Assembly: GCA_947095585.1 (NCBI GenBank)
Contig: OX352761.1
Coordinates: 78,647,767 to 78,711,766 of the forward strand
Direction of reading: 5' to 3'
Length of the DNA stretch: 64,000 bases
DNA from: Nephrocerus scutellatus
Taxonomy: Eukaryota > Arthropoda > Insecta > Diptera > Pipunculidae
Below, in pieces: positions 12,009 to 23,454 of this stretch. The notes under the pieces are model-generated. The model was not told the DNA's origin and ran no database searches. It saw only the letters and a program-made list of their open reading frames with translations. Position numbers and translations under genes: made by a program. The stretch's first letter is position 1; each line of letters starts with the position of its first letter.

Positions 12009-12904
12009 AAATTCTCTATATTAACTTCACTTGCCCGTGGGTTGCCCGTGGGTCGTCGGTCGGTCGTCGGTCGGTCGTCGGTCGGTCGTCTGTCGTGGAT
12101 TCAATTTTTAACCCACTTCCCATGGCCCGATTTTATTGAAATTTTGCACACATGTGTATTTCCGGAGACAACACTTTCTATTAAATTTTGAGGCCCCTCG
12201 GGCTGCGGGGTCTGGGGGCTCCCAAACAAAAATTTTAAAAAATTTGCCCGATTTTCTTCAAATTTTACACACATGGGTATACCCAATAAACAATACTTTT
12301 TCGAAAATTTGGTAGTGATCGGGTCCCGGGTTCGGCCGCAAGGCCCTTATACATTTTTTAAATATCTGTACTGGCATCAGATATTCGTCGCCCTTTATGG
12401 ACTTTGTGCGGTGTGTGCTGCGCAGTCGGCTGCGCTGCATGGTTTTGTTGGTGGTGGAGAGAGAGAGAGAAATCTTAGCGCACGCACAAATGAACCCAGC
12501 AAATGAAACGAGACATACATGTTTTATGCTTACTTCAACTTACATTTTTATTATATACTGAATTGTATTTTTATTGATGTCGTTTTTTTGTTGTCGATAT
12601 CAACTTACAGATAGAACAACAAGTTTTCACAATATTCTGTCATTTGGCGTTTTCATAAATTAGTTCAGAGCAGTCAAAGAGTTCTCAAGATAAATGTTCG
12701 TGTTTCTTATTTGCTCAGAGTATGAGCGTGCTCTAAGTGCTCAGAATAAAATGATCTGAGCTTTTTCAATTTTAACATCTGATGTCAAATGTTTGTTTCG
12801 ATGATTTTCTCCTACAATAAAAAAAATGGCCCAGGATCGAGGGGCTCCCATATCAATTTCTGCGATTAGAGAATTTAGATGAAAAATTTAAATTTTTATG
12901 GGTT
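12009..12904 (+). mobile_element. homopolymer-inserted repeat element, copy 1
   Basis: This copy starts AAATTCTCTATATTAAC and ends near TTTTTATGGG. It interrupts an 8-T run that is intact in the other LTR (2808-2815), leaving about 7 T on the left and 8 T on the right. Near its start is a (GTCG)n-like tract (12046-12090). Then come degenerate copies of the same units seen at 18676-20374. No ORF looks real and no terminal inverted repeats are evident. The class is unknown. Confidence 0.7.
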
Positions 12905-13355
12905 GTTTTTTTTGTGTTTAAAATTGGTGTTACCACTGATGAAACTTTCTAGTTTGTAAATCTCAGGTTTTTTGTAAAAACAAATATGGGCGATTAGCGT
13001 CTTTACATTTGCACTTCACTTCCAAGATGGTGTTTCCACTTATGAGGATTTTAAAAATTTGTAAATCTCTGATTTTTTTATAATAAAAATATGTTCGATT
13101 AGCGCATTTGCACTTCACTTCCAAGATGGTGTTTCCACTTATGAGGATTTTAAAAATTTGTAAATCTTAACTAACTGTAACTTTTTTATAATAAAAATAT
13201 GTGCGATTAGCGCATTTGCACTTCACTTCCAAGATGGCGTTTCCACTTATGAAGATTTTAAAAATTTGTAAATCTTGGATTTTTTTTTATAATAAAGATA
13301 TGTGCGATTAGCGCATTTGCACTTCACTTCCAAGATGGCACTTCCATTTATGAGA
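12905..13355. repeat. about 105-bp tandem repeat in second LTR
   Basis: This is the counterpart of the array at 2806-3235, with four to five units. One unit has a small rearrangement near 13167-13180. Scattered differences between the arrays give an idea of LTR divergence. Confidence 0.75.
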
Positions 13356-14330
13356 ATTTAAAAAAATTTAAATTTCCACCACTAAAAATTTCTAATTTTA
13401 AGACTTAAATTTAAACTTTCTTTAACAAAAAACTAAGTAATAGTCTTCGACTGTCTCTGTTGATGGTAAATTTCCAAATAACTCTTCTAAAATCTATTCT
13501 ATCGGCTGACCATAAATCATCCACCTATCGCCCGACTACCACATCCCGTATTTCACCATCGAACATTCTCGAAATTATTTATGCGTCAAGTATTATTTTT
13601 TCCTTTGTATTCTTCTTTTTTTGTCCGTAAATAGTGCGTAAGCCATGACTAATTTCTGTCCTTTTTTAAACTTAAATATTACAATTACTAATAACCATTA
13701 AACACGAATAACGATCATACAACACTTTTGTTTATTAAAATTTTCGTTTGTGCAGTTTTTTTTTTATTAATTTTGTTGATTGCATCGCGTATGCAAATTT
13801 AAAAATATAGTGTCGATGGGGCTGGGGAAGATCCAGCCCTGGCCCTGATAACAAATGGATGGACAAAATGCAGTGCATTTATATACATGCAGAAATAGTG
13901 TACTCTGCTGCTGTGAGAAATCAACAGGTAAGTGAAAGTTGTTTTAATGAAGTTGGGATATTGCTTTTGTTTTTCCTTCTTTTTCAAATATTTTCATCAC
14001 CTGGCCAAAACAGCAGGCGACGCCGCTGCCGAAGTCAGCGCATAAGTATGCCGAGTTAAAGAATTAATAGGGTAAGTGCTTAACTGAAAATTTATTATTT
14101 CATTATGCTTTTTACGAGTTTATATTAGATTTTTAATTTATTATAATGCTAACTGTGTACCGCTGAGAACAAAGCAATTCCATTCGGTTTGGAACCACTT
14201 TTTCTCAACAGATAAACACAGAGTTGTTGAGATTTGAATAATTGTATAATTCTGGGGGGCAATCATTCCATGCAACCGTTGTGGGATTATGGTTGACAAA
14301 TTTTCAACAAATACGCGCCCGTAACAGACC

Positions 14331-14734
14331 AACTGAAACACCACCAGCATACAAACCATTTACAGCAACACAGGGACCAAAAAGGATAACGATTGAAGAA
14401 TACAAAAAAAGGCAAGAAGAAAATAAAGACACGCAAATAACAAAACCAAAACCTACTCCATTTCAAACGGCAAACCAGAGGTGGAAAATTAAGAAAAAAT
14501 ATAAGAAGATTGGCACACCTCTCGAAGATAGTCAAATACCCAAGCAACACAATCCCTTGGAACAGAGCCACTGAAATCTGGGCAGAGATCGACAATTTGA
14601 AGCAAGAAATTAAGAAGAAAAGAAAAAATAAGCGAAATGGGACATTGGTTTTCCAAGGAAACCAAAATAGAATCGGAAAAGATTTTCAACAACAACAACA
14701 ACAGTATCGAGAAACCTACAATCAACAACACTAA
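14331..14734 (+). pseudogene. leader ORF of 412-like element, 3' piece
   Basis: The frame that opened at 1087 resumes here and runs to 14574. It has a PPAY motif at its start, then Lys/Glu/Gln-rich sequence. The next frame (to 14734) is open and protein-like, with a charged helical stretch and a poly-Gln run. A one-base slip near 14505 may therefore have split a longer ORF of about 140 codons. PPxY is the late-domain motif that retroviral Gag proteins use to bind NEDD4-type ligases. Its role here is only inferred. I do not recognise the family. Confidence 0.45.
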
Positions 14735-14861
14735 CATAGAATTAATAATATTATTAACGGTAATAATTACAATAGTATTAACAATATATCTTTTAAAAAA
14801 ATTAAATAGTAATCTAAGAAATTATATACACAAACAAATTAATAAAACTCAAAATGTATAA
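14637..14861 (+). CDS. small myristoylation-signal/membrane ORF
   Basis: This 74-residue ORF overlaps the end of the previous one. It starts MGHWFSKE, which has Gly2, Ser6 and a basic residue at 7 and so matches the N-myristoylation signal. Residues 31-53 are a single hydrophobic segment followed by a Lys/Asn-rich tail. A membrane-associated small protein is plausible. It sits upstream of gag in the 412-like element. No homologue is known to me, and the ORF could be accidental in AT-rich DNA. Confidence 0.4.
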   Translation: MGHWFSKETKIESEKIFNNNNNSIEKPTINNTNIELIILLTVIITIVLTIYLLKKLNSNLRNYIHKQINKTQNV

Positions 14862-14921
14862 AAATAAATAAATCATATATACACATTAGTATTTCTATTG
14901 CTATAAAATTCTTTTAAGGTA

Positions 14922-15264
14922 ATGGACAGAGCTAGCGAAATAATAAATCAAATAAATAAAATTTTAATAAACGCAAAGAAATGCTCGAACAGAAGATATA
15001 AAAAAGAAACTATACAAACTAAACTAGAAGAATTAGAAGAACTCAAAAACAGCTTTAACAAAATAATAAATGACCCACTTAATACAAATCATACAAAAAT
15101 ACACGAACTAAAACACAGTTTAAAGAAATATACACTCTAACTACACTTAACAACTTTTTAGAAAATAACGACAACATAGTTATAGAAGACATAAATGACG
15201 ACACAGTCTTAGAAGACCCAGATAATAAAAACAACATAATTTTAGAAGATTTAAAAACAGACTA
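14922..15264 (+). pseudogene. coiled-coil ORF ahead of gag
   Basis: ATG at 14922 opens 72 codons predicted as helical and rich in Lys, Glu, Ile and Asn, ending at 15140. After a frame change, an acidic stretch (rich in Asp, Glu, Asn) runs to a TAA at about 15264, in the frame that continues into the next gag ATG. It may be the N-terminal part of gag or a third small leader ORF. Confidence 0.4.
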
Positions 15265-15286
15265 AATAGAAACAGAAAATACAAAC

Positions 15287-16684
15287 ATGGCAGCATTTAA
15301 TCTAGAGACGGCAATGAAGGCCATTCCTACTTTTTCAGGAAATTATAGGGAATTAGATAGTTTTTTAAAAATAGTAGAACTAATAGATAAACCACTTAGT
15401 AATACCTCTAAGGAAGACTTGCTTGAATTTATTTTCCATGTAAAATTAAGTGCGAACGTAAAAACAACAATACATACACAACCAGAAAACCTGAAGGCAC
15501 TCAACACAGAACTAAGAAATAAATACAAATCGGCAACAACTATACCCAAAACCTTCTCTATAGAAAGCCCAACTCAATGCATACTAATGCTGTAAACCAA
15601 TCCAAAACGCGTCTGTATTTTGGAATGTGAATACAGTGTACAAAAAATAAGTAGTCGCAAAGAGCGAGAAACCTAAGATGTGGTAGTGAGAAAGAGAAAA
15701 ATTTTATATGGCAATTTTGTAGCAAAACCTTCTCTATAGAAAGCCCGACTGTTCCGATCGTACACAGATACATGCTTAGATTGAGACCAAACGTATTTGT
15801 ATTTAGTAATCAACTAAAGAGCAAAATCCATATAAAATATTTCTGTTTCCCACTACCACATCTTACGTTTCTCGCTCTTTGCGACTTCTTATTTTTTGTA
15901 CACCGTATTCACATCCCACAAACACACATGCGTTTGGTCTTGGTTTACAGCATTAGTATGCGTAGAGTTGGGCTTTCTATAGAGAAGGTTTTGTTTTGCT
16001 ATACCCCACATACACACATCACTAACACAAAGAAATTTTTCTGTCACGGCATGCAAAGACAGAATAACAAACCTCATCACCGATCTAAACAAGTTACAAA
16101 TTGACGACCTCGGTACCACAACCCAAACCGAAAAATCAATAGTAACAAAAATAAATGACGCATATGCCCTGAACATTTTCAAGAATGGATTGAAAGATGA
16201 GCTCAAATCAACTATAAATGCCGCTCAACCAAAAACATTTACTGAGGCAATTAACCTTGCCTTAGAAATCGAAAAGGAACACACAAACAGCATTATGCAT
16301 TTCAACAAAAATAGATCACAACCAAACATACAAAACAACACCAGAACCTACGACAACAATCGAAGGTCACTGAACAATTATAACCCGCCACAAAATAGCA
16401 GATACAATAACAATTATAGGCAACCTAACGTACGAAATAATTATGGCTATAGACAGCCCAACAACAACTTCAACCATAACACAAACAGACAAACGTACAG
16501 GCATAATCATAATAATAACCAAAATCAACAAAGCAGAAGGTCAAATTTCAACCAACGACCTAATCACTACATACGAACACTACACAATGAAGGGAACAAA
16601 GATACTATGAACAACTACCAGGGAAACGAGCAAGCCACGGAGCACGTGTTTTCTCGGATTGCAATACAAATTACATCACAATAA
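15287..16684 (+). pseudogene. gag of 412-like element, split by a MITE
   Basis: ATG at 15287 opens a Gag-like N-terminus with an IPTFSGN motif typical of insect Ty3 Gag. At 15547 it is interrupted by a MITE. After the target duplication, the frame resumes at 16007 and stays open to 16684. The C-terminal half is Asn/Arg/Gln/Tyr-rich and has no CCHC knuckle, as in related insect elements. Without the insertion the frame would be continuous. The gag stop lies just upstream of the protease frame, suggesting gag-pol frameshifting. Confidence 0.75.
15548..15998. mobile_element. hAT-type MITE with long terminal inverted repeats
   Basis: The 451-bp insertion is flanked by CTATACCC at 15540-15547 and 15999-16006. 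Its ends are inverted repeats of about 50 bp, the left beginning AAAACCTTCTCTATAGAAAG. A third copy of that motif lies inside (15723-15745). An 8-bp duplication and CA/TG-like ends fit the hAT superfamily. There is no coding capacity. A related copy lies at 22640-22868. Confidence 0.8.
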
Positions 16685-17290
16685 AAAGCAAAGACAAAGA
16701 AATGTCATTTTTAATAGACACTGGCGCCGACATATCCATTTTCAAGGTTTCCAACAAGGTTGAAAATGAACCATTCTACCCGGAAGAAAAATGCAAATTA
16801 ACAGGAATAACGCAAGAAGAAACATTTTCTTTAGGCATAATAGAACTCGATCTGCTAATAGGCGACACATACTGTAATCACGATTTCCAATTGGTAAAAA
16901 ATAATTTTCCAATTGAAACAAACGGCATACTTGGTAGAGATTTTCTCAAAAGATTTTTCTGCAAAATCGACTATGAGACGTTTACTATATCAATAATAGT
17001 AAATGACACAATTACAACACTACCAATGTATTCAAAATTATTACAAACTCTGACAATAACAGTACCACCACGGACACAAATAATACAACCAATCAAGCTA
17101 CAAATAAACGAAGACAGAGTAATATTAAACAAAGAATTAACTGATGGTGTTTTCCTAAGCAACTCAATTGCACCCAAAACGGGTATGACACACATCAGAA
17201 TCCTAAACGCAACCAACTCAGAGGTAATACTAAAAAACATTAAATTAGAGACCAAACCACTAAAAGACTACGACATACTAAACTTCAATG
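16685..17290 (+). pseudogene. aspartic protease region, 412-like pol
   Basis: The frame shows LIDTGADIS (catalytic Asp) and ILGRDFL about 80 residues later, the two hallmarks of retropepsin-like proteases. It is open from upstream of 16702 to 17547, but homology leaves this frame near 17290. Codons are AT-rich. The region belongs to the pol polyprotein, cleaving Gag and Pol. Confidence 0.8.
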
Positions 17291-18683
17291 AATACAAATC
17301 CCATGACGATAAACGTTTCAAAGAAGTCAAAAAACATAAACATAGACTGCAAAAACGAACATTCAAAAAACACACTTCTAAAAATTCTAGAACAATACCA
17401 AGAAGTATTTCATTTAGAAAACGACCATCTGACAACAAACAATTTTTACACACAAAAAATATCCACAAACGACAACACACCGGTATACATAAAAAATTAC
17501 AGACTACCACACGCAAATATGGAAGTCATAAAAAACCAAGTAAATAAAATGTTCGAAGACGATATAATAGAACACTCGGTTAGCCCTTACAATGCTCCAC
17601 TATTACTCGTACCAAAAAAAAATACAACGGACAAAAACAAATGGAGAGTAGTTGTCGACTATAGGAAACTTAACGACAAAATCATTAATGACAAATTTCC
17701 ATTAACACGTTTAGACGACGACGAGAGCTAAATGGTTCTCAACGCTCGACATGACAAGCTTATTTCACTAAATAAGATTGGAAAAAGACTCAAGACCACT
17801 GACAGCATTTTCGACACTAAACGGACATTATCAATTCAAACGTCTACCTTTTGGACTAAAAATATCCTCAAATAGCTTCCAAAGAATGCTCACCATAGCA
17901 TTAGCTGGACTTGAAACTGAAGCCTTTTTGTACGTAGATGACATTATCATCTACGGATGTAGTTTAAACCACCACAACCAAAATCTAATTAAAGTTTTAG
18001 ATCGTTTAAAACACTATAATCTAAAACACAATGCAGAAAAGTGCTGTTTCCTACGTCCAGAAGTAGTATATTTAGGACATCTAATAACTAAAGACGGAGT
18101 CAAGACCGACCCAGCTAAATTTAACGCAATCAAAGAATACCCAACACCAAAGACCTCAGACGACGTCAGACGATTCGTTGCATTCTGCAACTATTATAGA
18201 CGATTTATAACAAATTTCGCGGATATAACCAAAGATTTAAACTCCCTATTAAAAAAAAACCTTAAATTTTCATGGACAGCGAACTGCCAGAATGCGTTTG
18301 AAACTTTAAAAGAGAAATTAGTCAGCCCACCAGTATTGCAATACCCCGATTTCATATTAACGACTAATGCTTCAAACTTTGCTTTAGGAGCAGTACTCTC
18401 GCAAGGTGAGATTGGTAAAGATTTACCAATATCATACGCAAGTAAATCACTGCAAAAACACGACCTAAACAAGCCAGTCACAGAAAAAGAACTCCTAGCT
18501 ATACACTGGAGTATAAATTTTTTTAAACCCTATCTCTATGGAAGAAAGTTCACAGTAGTCACAGACCATAGACAGTTAGTATCATTATTCACTCATAGCT
18601 ATCCCTCGTCCAAGATGACGAGAATACGTTTAGACCTTTGTGACTATGATTTCGACATAGTTTACAAAAAAAAAACCATAAAA
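17288..18683 (+). pseudogene. reverse transcriptase and RNase H, 412-like pol
   Basis: RT starts in frame 17288-17731 (KWRVVVDYRKLND, fingers). A frameshift near 17720 and a TAA at 17769 break the palm around the first catalytic Asp (FSTLDMTS). The frame 17778-18683 then has RLPFGLK and YVDD. The thumb carries a RRFVAFCNYYRRF motif that points to the 412/mdg1 clade. RNase H follows (TTNASNFALGAVLSQ, then EKELLAIHW and TDHRQL). It stops at 18676, where another element has inserted before the integrase. RNase H itself looks intact up to that point. Confidence 0.85.
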
Positions 18684-20374
18684 ATACACTTTTTCATGTA
18701 AATTCTCTAATAGGAGATGGGTATGTGTTAAAATTTGAAGAAAATCAAGCTAATTTTTAAAAAATTTATATGGGCAACCCTCGGACCTCAGGGCCACACT
18801 CCAAAAACTTTACAAAAAATTTTGTCCATCGGAGATACACACGTATATAAAATTTAAAAAAAATCGGGTTAAGTTTTTTAAAAAATTTGTTAAGGCCCCA
18901 AGACCCTCCAAACCTTGGCTCCAAAATTTTTGCAAAAAGTGTTGCCCATCGGAGATACACTCGTATATAAAATTTAAAGAAAATCGGGTTAATTTTTTTT
19001 TTTTTAATTTTGGGGCCCCACGACCCCGGGATCCAGGGTCCAAAGTTTTTACAAAAAGTTTTGTCTATCGGAGATACACAAGTGTATTAAATTTGACGAA
19101 TATCGGGTTAATTTTTTTAAAAAAAGTTATGGGGCCCCGCGAACCCGGACCCGGGGTCTGCAAATTTTTCACAAAAAGTGTTGTCTATCTGAGATACACA
19201 TGTGTATTAAATTTGAAGAAAATCGGGATAATTTTTTTAAAAAAAGTTATGGGGCCCCACGAACCCGGGCCCAGGGTCTCCAAAATTTTTACAAAAAGTG
19301 TTGTATATCAGAGATACACATGTGTATAAAATTTAAAGAAAATCGAGTAAAATTTTGTAAAATATTTGTAGGGGAGCCCACCGACCCCGTGGCCTGAGGG
19401 TCCTCAAATTTTAATAGAAAGTGTTGTCATCGGAGATATGCATGTGTGCAAAATTTCAATAAAATAGGACTTTGGGAAGTGGGTCAAAAATTTATCGCAA
19501 TATTCCATGACACACAAATCCACAAATCCACAAACCCACAAACACACGGGCAATTGCATAAAAATACAATTTTTCATGTAAATTCTCTAATAGGAGATGG
19601 GTATGTGTTAAAATTTGAAGAAAATCGAGCTAATTTTTAAAAATTTATATGGGCACCCCTCGGACCTCAGGGCCACACTCCAAAAACTTTACAAAAAATT
19701 TTGTCCATCGGAGATACACACGTATATAAAATTTAAAAAAAATCGGGTTAAGTTTTTTAAAAAATTTGTTGAGGCCCCATGACCCTCCAAACCTTGTCTC
19801 CAAAATGTTTGCAAAAAGTGTTGCCCATCGGAGATACATACGTATATAAAATTTAAAGAAAATCGGGTTAATTTTTTTTTTAATTATGGGGCCCCACGAC
19901 CCCGGGACCCAGGGTCTCCAAATTTTTTACATCAAGTTTTGTCTATCGGAGATACACATGTGTATTAAATTTGACGAATATCGGGTTAATTTTTTTAAAA
20001 AAAGTTATGGGGCCCCACTAACCCGGGCCCGGGGTCTCCAAATTTTTTACAAAAAGTGTTGTCTATCTGAGATACACATGTGTATTAAATTTGAAGAAAA
20101 TCGGGATAATATTTTTTAAAAAAAAGTTATGGGGCCCCACGAACCCGGACAAAAAGTGTTGTATATCAGAGATACACATGTGTATAAAATTTAAAGAAAA
20201 TCGAGTAAAATTTTGTAAAATATTTGTATGGGATCCCAAGATGGTCCTCAAATTTTAATAGAAAGTGTTGTCATCGGAGATATGCATGTGTGCAAAATTT
20301 CAATAAAATAGGATTGGCACACAAATCCACAAACCCACAAACACACGGGCAAGTGAAGTTAATATAGAGAATTT
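18676..20374 (-). mobile_element. homopolymer-inserted repeat element, copy 2
   Basis: The minus strand starts AAATTCTCTATATTAAC and ends near TATTTTTATGG, the same ends as copy 1. It splits an A-run between RNase H and integrase, with A-tracts on both sides. The body is two successive near-copies of about 850 bp (18683-19558 and 19559-20374). Each contains six or seven units of about 118 bp bearing GGAGATACACATGTGTAT and GGGGCCCC. ORFs of 60-78 codons are produced by the repeats and are not real. Confidence 0.75.
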
Positions 20375-21639
20375 AAAAAAGGCAAAAAGGTAGTAGTGAT
20401 AATTCAGCGAATCTAGATTCGACACTGAAGAAGCTAGCATCCAGGATGAATAAAGAAAATATAAAAGAATTAGCGCTCAAAAATAATGATGAAATAATGA
20501 AAGTATATACAAAAGAAGAATTTAAAGAAGCATATGCAAAAGTAAGAATTAATAACAAGTATCCCAATTTAAAAATTTTAATATATGCCCCAAGAAGAAT
20601 AGAAGATGAAATAACTAAATACAAATTAATAGACGAGTATCATAATTGAACATACGGAGGACACCAAGGTGTAAGAAAAACAATAATAAAGCTAAAGCAA
20701 AAATATATATGGAAAAACATGAGTAAGATGGTTAAGAACTTCATTACAAACTGCGACATATGTGCCAGAAACAAACAGACCAGATATATAAAAGAACCAC
20801 TAACGACAACAGACACTCCATCCGACAGTTTTCAGACAATAACAATAGACACTGTAGGACCCCTACGAATCTCTAATGACTATAGATACATCCTAACCAT
20901 GCAATGAGAATTAACAAAATACGTAATTGCACATCCTATAACATCAAAAGACGCGCAGACAATAGCCAAGACACTAGTCGAACAAGTCATATTAAAATAC
21001 GGACTTTTCAAAATTTTAAAATCAGACAATGGTACAAGAACGAACGAACTACTAAAGAACATATGCGAACTTCTTAAAATTAAACAAAAATTTTCAACAC
21101 CTTATCACCATCAGACACTAGGCACCGTCGAACGAAACCACAGGGTAATGAACGAATATCTTTTAGCATTTACAGAAAATAACGAATGGGACTAGTGGAT
21201 CCCATATTACACATTCACTTACAATGCAACACCACACATTGACACAGGTTATTCACCTTTTGAGTTAGTTTTTGGAAAACTAGCAACTCTGCCTAGCGAC
21301 ATAGAAAATAACAACACGAAAATATACGATCTCTACAATTACGTAAATGAATTACGAATCCGATTGAAATCAGCTCTAAAAAGAGCCAAAGAAATAACAA
21401 ATAAGGTTAAAATTAAAAGAACTCTAGAACATAAAAATAACTATACAAATAAACTTAAAGCTGAAATAGGCGATTTAGTATTAATAAAAGTAGAAAATAG
21501 GAACAAAAGCCAAAGTCCATACAAAGGACCATATGAAATTGTAAGAAAAAATGGTGTGAACACCATAGTAAACATAAATGGTATCAACAAAGAATTACAC
21601 AACAACCAACTGAAATTGTACAAACCTAGCCTAAGCTAA
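20375..21639 (+). pseudogene. integrase of 412-like pol
   Basis: After the insertion the frame resumes with a Lys-rich linker, then an HHCC zinc domain (GGHQGVRKT, then CDICARNK). The catalytic Asp residues are in TIDTVGP and KSDNG, and the Glu in TVERNHR with the usual spacing of about 35 residues. A C-terminal basic domain with LKAEIGDLVLIKV ends at 21639. Three in-frame stops break it: TGA at 20647, TGA at 20905 and TAG at 21193. The DDE triad is otherwise preserved. Confidence 0.85.
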
Positions 21640-21748
21640 CTACCAATTGAAATAATTAATATTACAACATTTCTATACTATTATTACATATTTTTGAAAA
21701 TACCATACAAAATTAATAAAAAAAAAAATTTTTTTTAAAGGGTGAGGG
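21640..21748 (+). promoter_or_regulatory. 3' UTR and polypurine tract
   Basis: No env follows the integrase. After about 95 bp of AT-rich sequence comes AAAGGGTGAGGG (21737-21748), a purine tract directly before TG. This is the expected primer for plus-strand DNA synthesis. Confidence 0.65.
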
Positions 21749-22630
21749 TGTAGTGTATATCCATAACATACACACCATACACACCAACCAATATCCATAA
21801 GATACGTACCAACCAAATAAAAATCCAAAAATATAAATTGTAACAGCACCAATACTCAATATAAATATTCAAATCCACAAAGCCATAAATTACGCAATAG
21901 TATAAACAAAGCACACGTGTTCGGTCAATATCGACACAGTGCATTATGAATCATATACACAAGTAGAGCATTTGCATTGTGCCCTACTCTAACACAAATA
22001 TTTCATGTGCACCATTAATGAGCACACTATTTTGTAACCGATATAGTATATTACAGAACGAGCAAGGAAAGTGGAGTTTATTGTGCGAGGTCGAAGCTTG
22101 ACGAACGAGGCGGTAGCTGAGTTCGGCAATCTAACGAGCACGATTGTAGTAAATAACAAAAGACGTTTATATCATAACATAACTAGTGTTGTTATGGGCT
22201 ACTTTCGAGGCTAGTTTATAGCGTACGAAACAGTCACTTTCGTCTATGGGCGTGTGAAAAGATTATTAGATATGTATTTTGTACTTAATAAATAAGAAAT
22301 TTCCTTTGTGAATCTCACAATCAATTTTACTATAAAAGAAGAAGTTTTCGGTCAATAAAATCAGATTAATTCTCAACTCGACACAAAAAGGTTTATTCTT
22401 TTCTTTGTCCAAGTACTGCTTATTGCCTTAGCAATTAGCGCAGTACGAGTACGTTGCAGCCACTGCAAAGACTCAGCCAAAAACACTCTTCACTAAGAAA
22501 GGTTGTTCTTCCGCTGAGTTCACTATCTACGTTGTCAGTCATTGGTTCCGATATACTTTTTACATAGTACGACGAATCCTTTACATGGCGATCCTTTCCA
22601 GCACAATCTTTTACACAGCAATCCTTTACA
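21749..22630 (+). repeat. 3' LTR of the 412-like element
   Basis: The LTR starts TGTAGTGTATATCC after the purine tract and ends TTTACA. Its last 250 bp match the 5' copy at 647-865. It contains AATAAA-type signals near 22287 and 22355. At 882 bp it is long for this group. A target duplication cannot be checked because the 5' LTR start is missing. Confidence 0.6.
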
Positions 22631-22639
22631 ACAGATCAA

Positions 22640-22868
22640 AATGGCAACTATCCCAAACGCGCCTGTGTTTGTGGGATGTGATGGGAGTGTACAAAAAATA
22701 GGCACACGCATTTTATGAAACGCGCTAACTGGTGGTAGTGCAAAGAGCGAGAAACGTATTTATTGATTTTGCTCTTTTGTTGATTACCATAACATAAACA
22801 TTTGCGAATTTTAGCATGACTCCGTGTATCAGCGAAACAGTTGCGCTTTCTATAGAGAAGGGTTTGGC
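22640..22868. mobile_element. truncated relative of the hAT-type MITE
   Basis: It shares the block from the ACGCG repeats through TGTACAAAAAATA and AAAGAGCGAGAAAC with 15548-15998, and ends with GCTTTCTATAGAGAAGGGTTT. The left inverted repeat is missing. It adjoins the LTR end at 22630. Confidence 0.65.
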
Positions 22869-23454
22869 TGTGATCACCGAAATTATGAACGAAACCAAAT
22901 TTAATGCACTACCAAACTCAATATTGGGCGCCCTTGCTCACTAAACTCTTTCACCCATTTTGCACAGTTGTTTGTTTGTTCCTCTTTATTCTATTTATGT
23001 TCTTTATATCCTCATATATTTTTCATGTTCTCATATAATTTTTATTTTTATTAAATTTTTTATTTCAAATATCATTTGTTATATTTTTTAATTTACCTTT
23101 ATTCTTTTTATTACTTTGCTTATTAATTACCGAATTTGTTATTCTTACTTTTCTTTTTATTCTTAATTAAAACATTTATAAAACAATATTTATTTTTATG
23201 CATTCCACTAATTTTTTTTTACTTTTCACATTGAATTAAGACTCCAATGTCTTAATAACTGCATTTTATTTGCCGAGGAATTAGTAATTCGAGTTGGAAA
23301 TCAAATAAAATGACTATTCCTCTTCGACTGGAATTGAATTTAAAAGGTTGGTAGGACTGTTCTTGACATTGCATGGTGAATAGGATATTTTTGTCGAGTG
23401 CATTTGCTATTTTATTTATTAATGGAAAAAAGTGCGTTAGATATTTGAATTTTG
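22869..23454. other. AT-rich stretch before the Harbinger gene
   Basis: No gene is visible. GGGCGCCCTTGC at 22926 is a weak candidate for the left end of the Harbinger element. It is followed by very T-rich sequence (22965-23220). Confidence 0.3.

Larger units (their letters stand above)
1119..14326 (-). mobile_element. Osvaldo/Ulysses-like Ty3 LTR retrotransposon, nested
   Basis: On the minus strand the order is LTR (14326-10374), gag (10270-8990), an inverted LTR fragment, protease-RT (7680-6543), integrase (6574-5230) and LTR (4676-1119). The minus-strand LTR starts TGTTACGGGCGCG. The element is flanked by GACC at 1115-1118 and 14327-14330, a 4-bp duplication typical of Ty3/gypsy integration. 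RT residues and unusually long LTRs resemble the Osvaldo/Ulysses lineage. It is dead: most of RT thumb plus RNase H is missing, frames are shifted, and a stop interrupts the integrase. It interrupts the first ORF of the 412-like element. Confidence 0.8.
10374..14326 (-). repeat. 5' LTR of Osvaldo-like element
   Basis: This is a direct repeat of 1170-4676. It carries the 0.9-kb insertion at 12009-12904 and lacks the segment matching 3602-4080. The join reads ACAACACTTTTG, consistent with a short-homology deletion. Its right end ATACGCGCCCGTAACA touches GACC at 14327. About 50 bp of the terminus next to gag are replaced, so the LTR-leader junction is altered. Confidence 0.75.

Noticed and set aside
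18766..20251. Several 60-78 codon ORFs on both strands
   Set aside because: Periodic with the 118-bp repeat and frame-shifting between units, so they are repeat echoes.
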